From NCBI GenBank assembly GCA_913776965.1, contig CAJYQL010000101.1:1-64000 (forward strand): a stretch of DNA of 64,000 nt, in the 5' to 3' direction. Positions 63,748-64,000 of this stretch are shown here, piece by piece. A program made the position numbers and the translations under genes. This DNA comes from an uncultured Xylophilus sp. Its GTDB lineage: Bacteria; Pseudomonadota; Gammaproteobacteria; Burkholderiales; Burkholderiaceae_C. How positions within the stretch are numbered: the stretch's first letter is position 1; every line of letters begins with the position of its first letter. The notes below the pieces were generated by a model. It was given only the letters and a program-made list of their open reading frames with translations, made no database searches and had not been told where the DNA came from.

Positions 63748-64000
63748 GACCACATCCGAAGGTTGTTGAAAAGAGGTTCGACCCCTCCGCTTGAGCACGT
63801 CGCGTGCCTGCCGGCACCCAGGCACCTCGACGGATTGCCCCGCAGCCCTGCATCCAGGGCGTCTTGCGCGGGGAGGGCGGCATTGCACGCCGCGCCGGAT
63901 GCCATGGACACCGTCGCCCCTGCGCACCGCTTTCTTGCCCACTGCACCAAAGCGCCCCGAAAAGCGTCTTGTTGGTGCACTCATTTTCAGCATCTGTATC
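63748..64000. other. Upstream region of the ThDP operon; no gene seen
   Basis: The promoter of the operon should lie here; I cannot name convincing -35/-10 elements or an operator. No coding frame with a credible start. A regulator gene may follow beyond the window edge. Confidence 0.4.

Overview
The window is high-GC (visibly around two thirds G+C) DNA from a betaproteobacterium of the order Burkholderiales, most likely family Comamonadaceae. Evidence: three orphan Bug-type tripartite-tricarboxylate solute receptors; a small PP0621-family protein beside a pilS/pilR pair; a short H-NS protein of the beta type; and three copies of a dispersed repeat with the core GCTCCTGATTYGATAGC, a type I know from Comamonadaceae genomes (from memory, not searched). 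Nearly all of the window is densely packed chromosomal housekeeping and catabolic DNA. I see no complete phage, IS element, CRISPR array or replication origin.

Layout. 1-2158: 5' part of nrdA (class Ia ribonucleotide reductase) read leftward from a promoter that two NrdR boxes overlap and flank. 2159-7045: leftward operon ypjD / PP0621 / pilS / pilR / ampD. 7138-8517: ffh, closed by a strong terminator shared with the convergent opgH (8638-10659). 10857-15771: leftward operon miaB / glrK-like kinase / qseG-like lipoprotein / glrR-like sigma-54 activator. 15875-20054: LysR regulator with a small secreted protein, divergent from a Bug receptor and a gamma-glutamyltransferase-like enzyme without a signal peptide. 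20195-26705: LysR regulator divergent from a five-gene valine (isobutyryl-CoA) degradation operon. 26727-27681: a short-chain dehydrogenase-like protein without its catalytic triad, then tRNA-Met(CAU). 28169-30818: Bug receptor, M20 (ArgE-like) deacylase and a small H-NS protein.

31001-37824: unknown secreted protein, M61 peptidase, dsbC, a UbiH-family monooxygenase, a MOSC protein and ychF. 37845-42111 is the atypical part: small secreted or proline-rich proteins, a 5'-truncated gene, a Nudix hydrolase, a 500-bp gap, a chemoreceptor gene of clearly lower GC, and repeats resembling integrase arm sites next to tRNA-Arg(CCU), a common integration site. 42152-48480: tamA/tamB outer-membrane assembly module. 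48486-51743: MoxR ATPase and von Willebrand A protein separated by an acetyltransferase and an inverted unknown gene. 51874-58958: dihaem cytochrome c4-like protein, a D-threonine-aldolase/DSD1-type PLP enzyme, a small ferredoxin, penicillin-binding protein 1C and a membrane diguanylate cyclase. 59000-63747: leftward operon of Bug receptor, ThDP-dependent enzyme, porin and short-chain dehydrogenase, which looks like an uncharacterised uptake-and-degradation unit for a carboxylic acid.

How the genes work together. Several units pair a periplasmic Bug receptor with one catabolic enzyme (gamma-glutamyl hydrolase, N-acyl deacylase, ThDP lyase or decarboxylase) and no membrane permease, which suggests shared TctAB components elsewhere in the genome. 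Cell-envelope genes (opgH, ampD, pbpC, tamAB, dsbC, glrK/qseG/glrR) are over-represented. The points most worth checking are the ThDP/Bug operon, the SDR without a triad, the dispersed repeats read in frame inside tamB and pbpC, the terminator-like hairpin inside the tamA signal-peptide codons, and the integration scar at tRNA-Arg.
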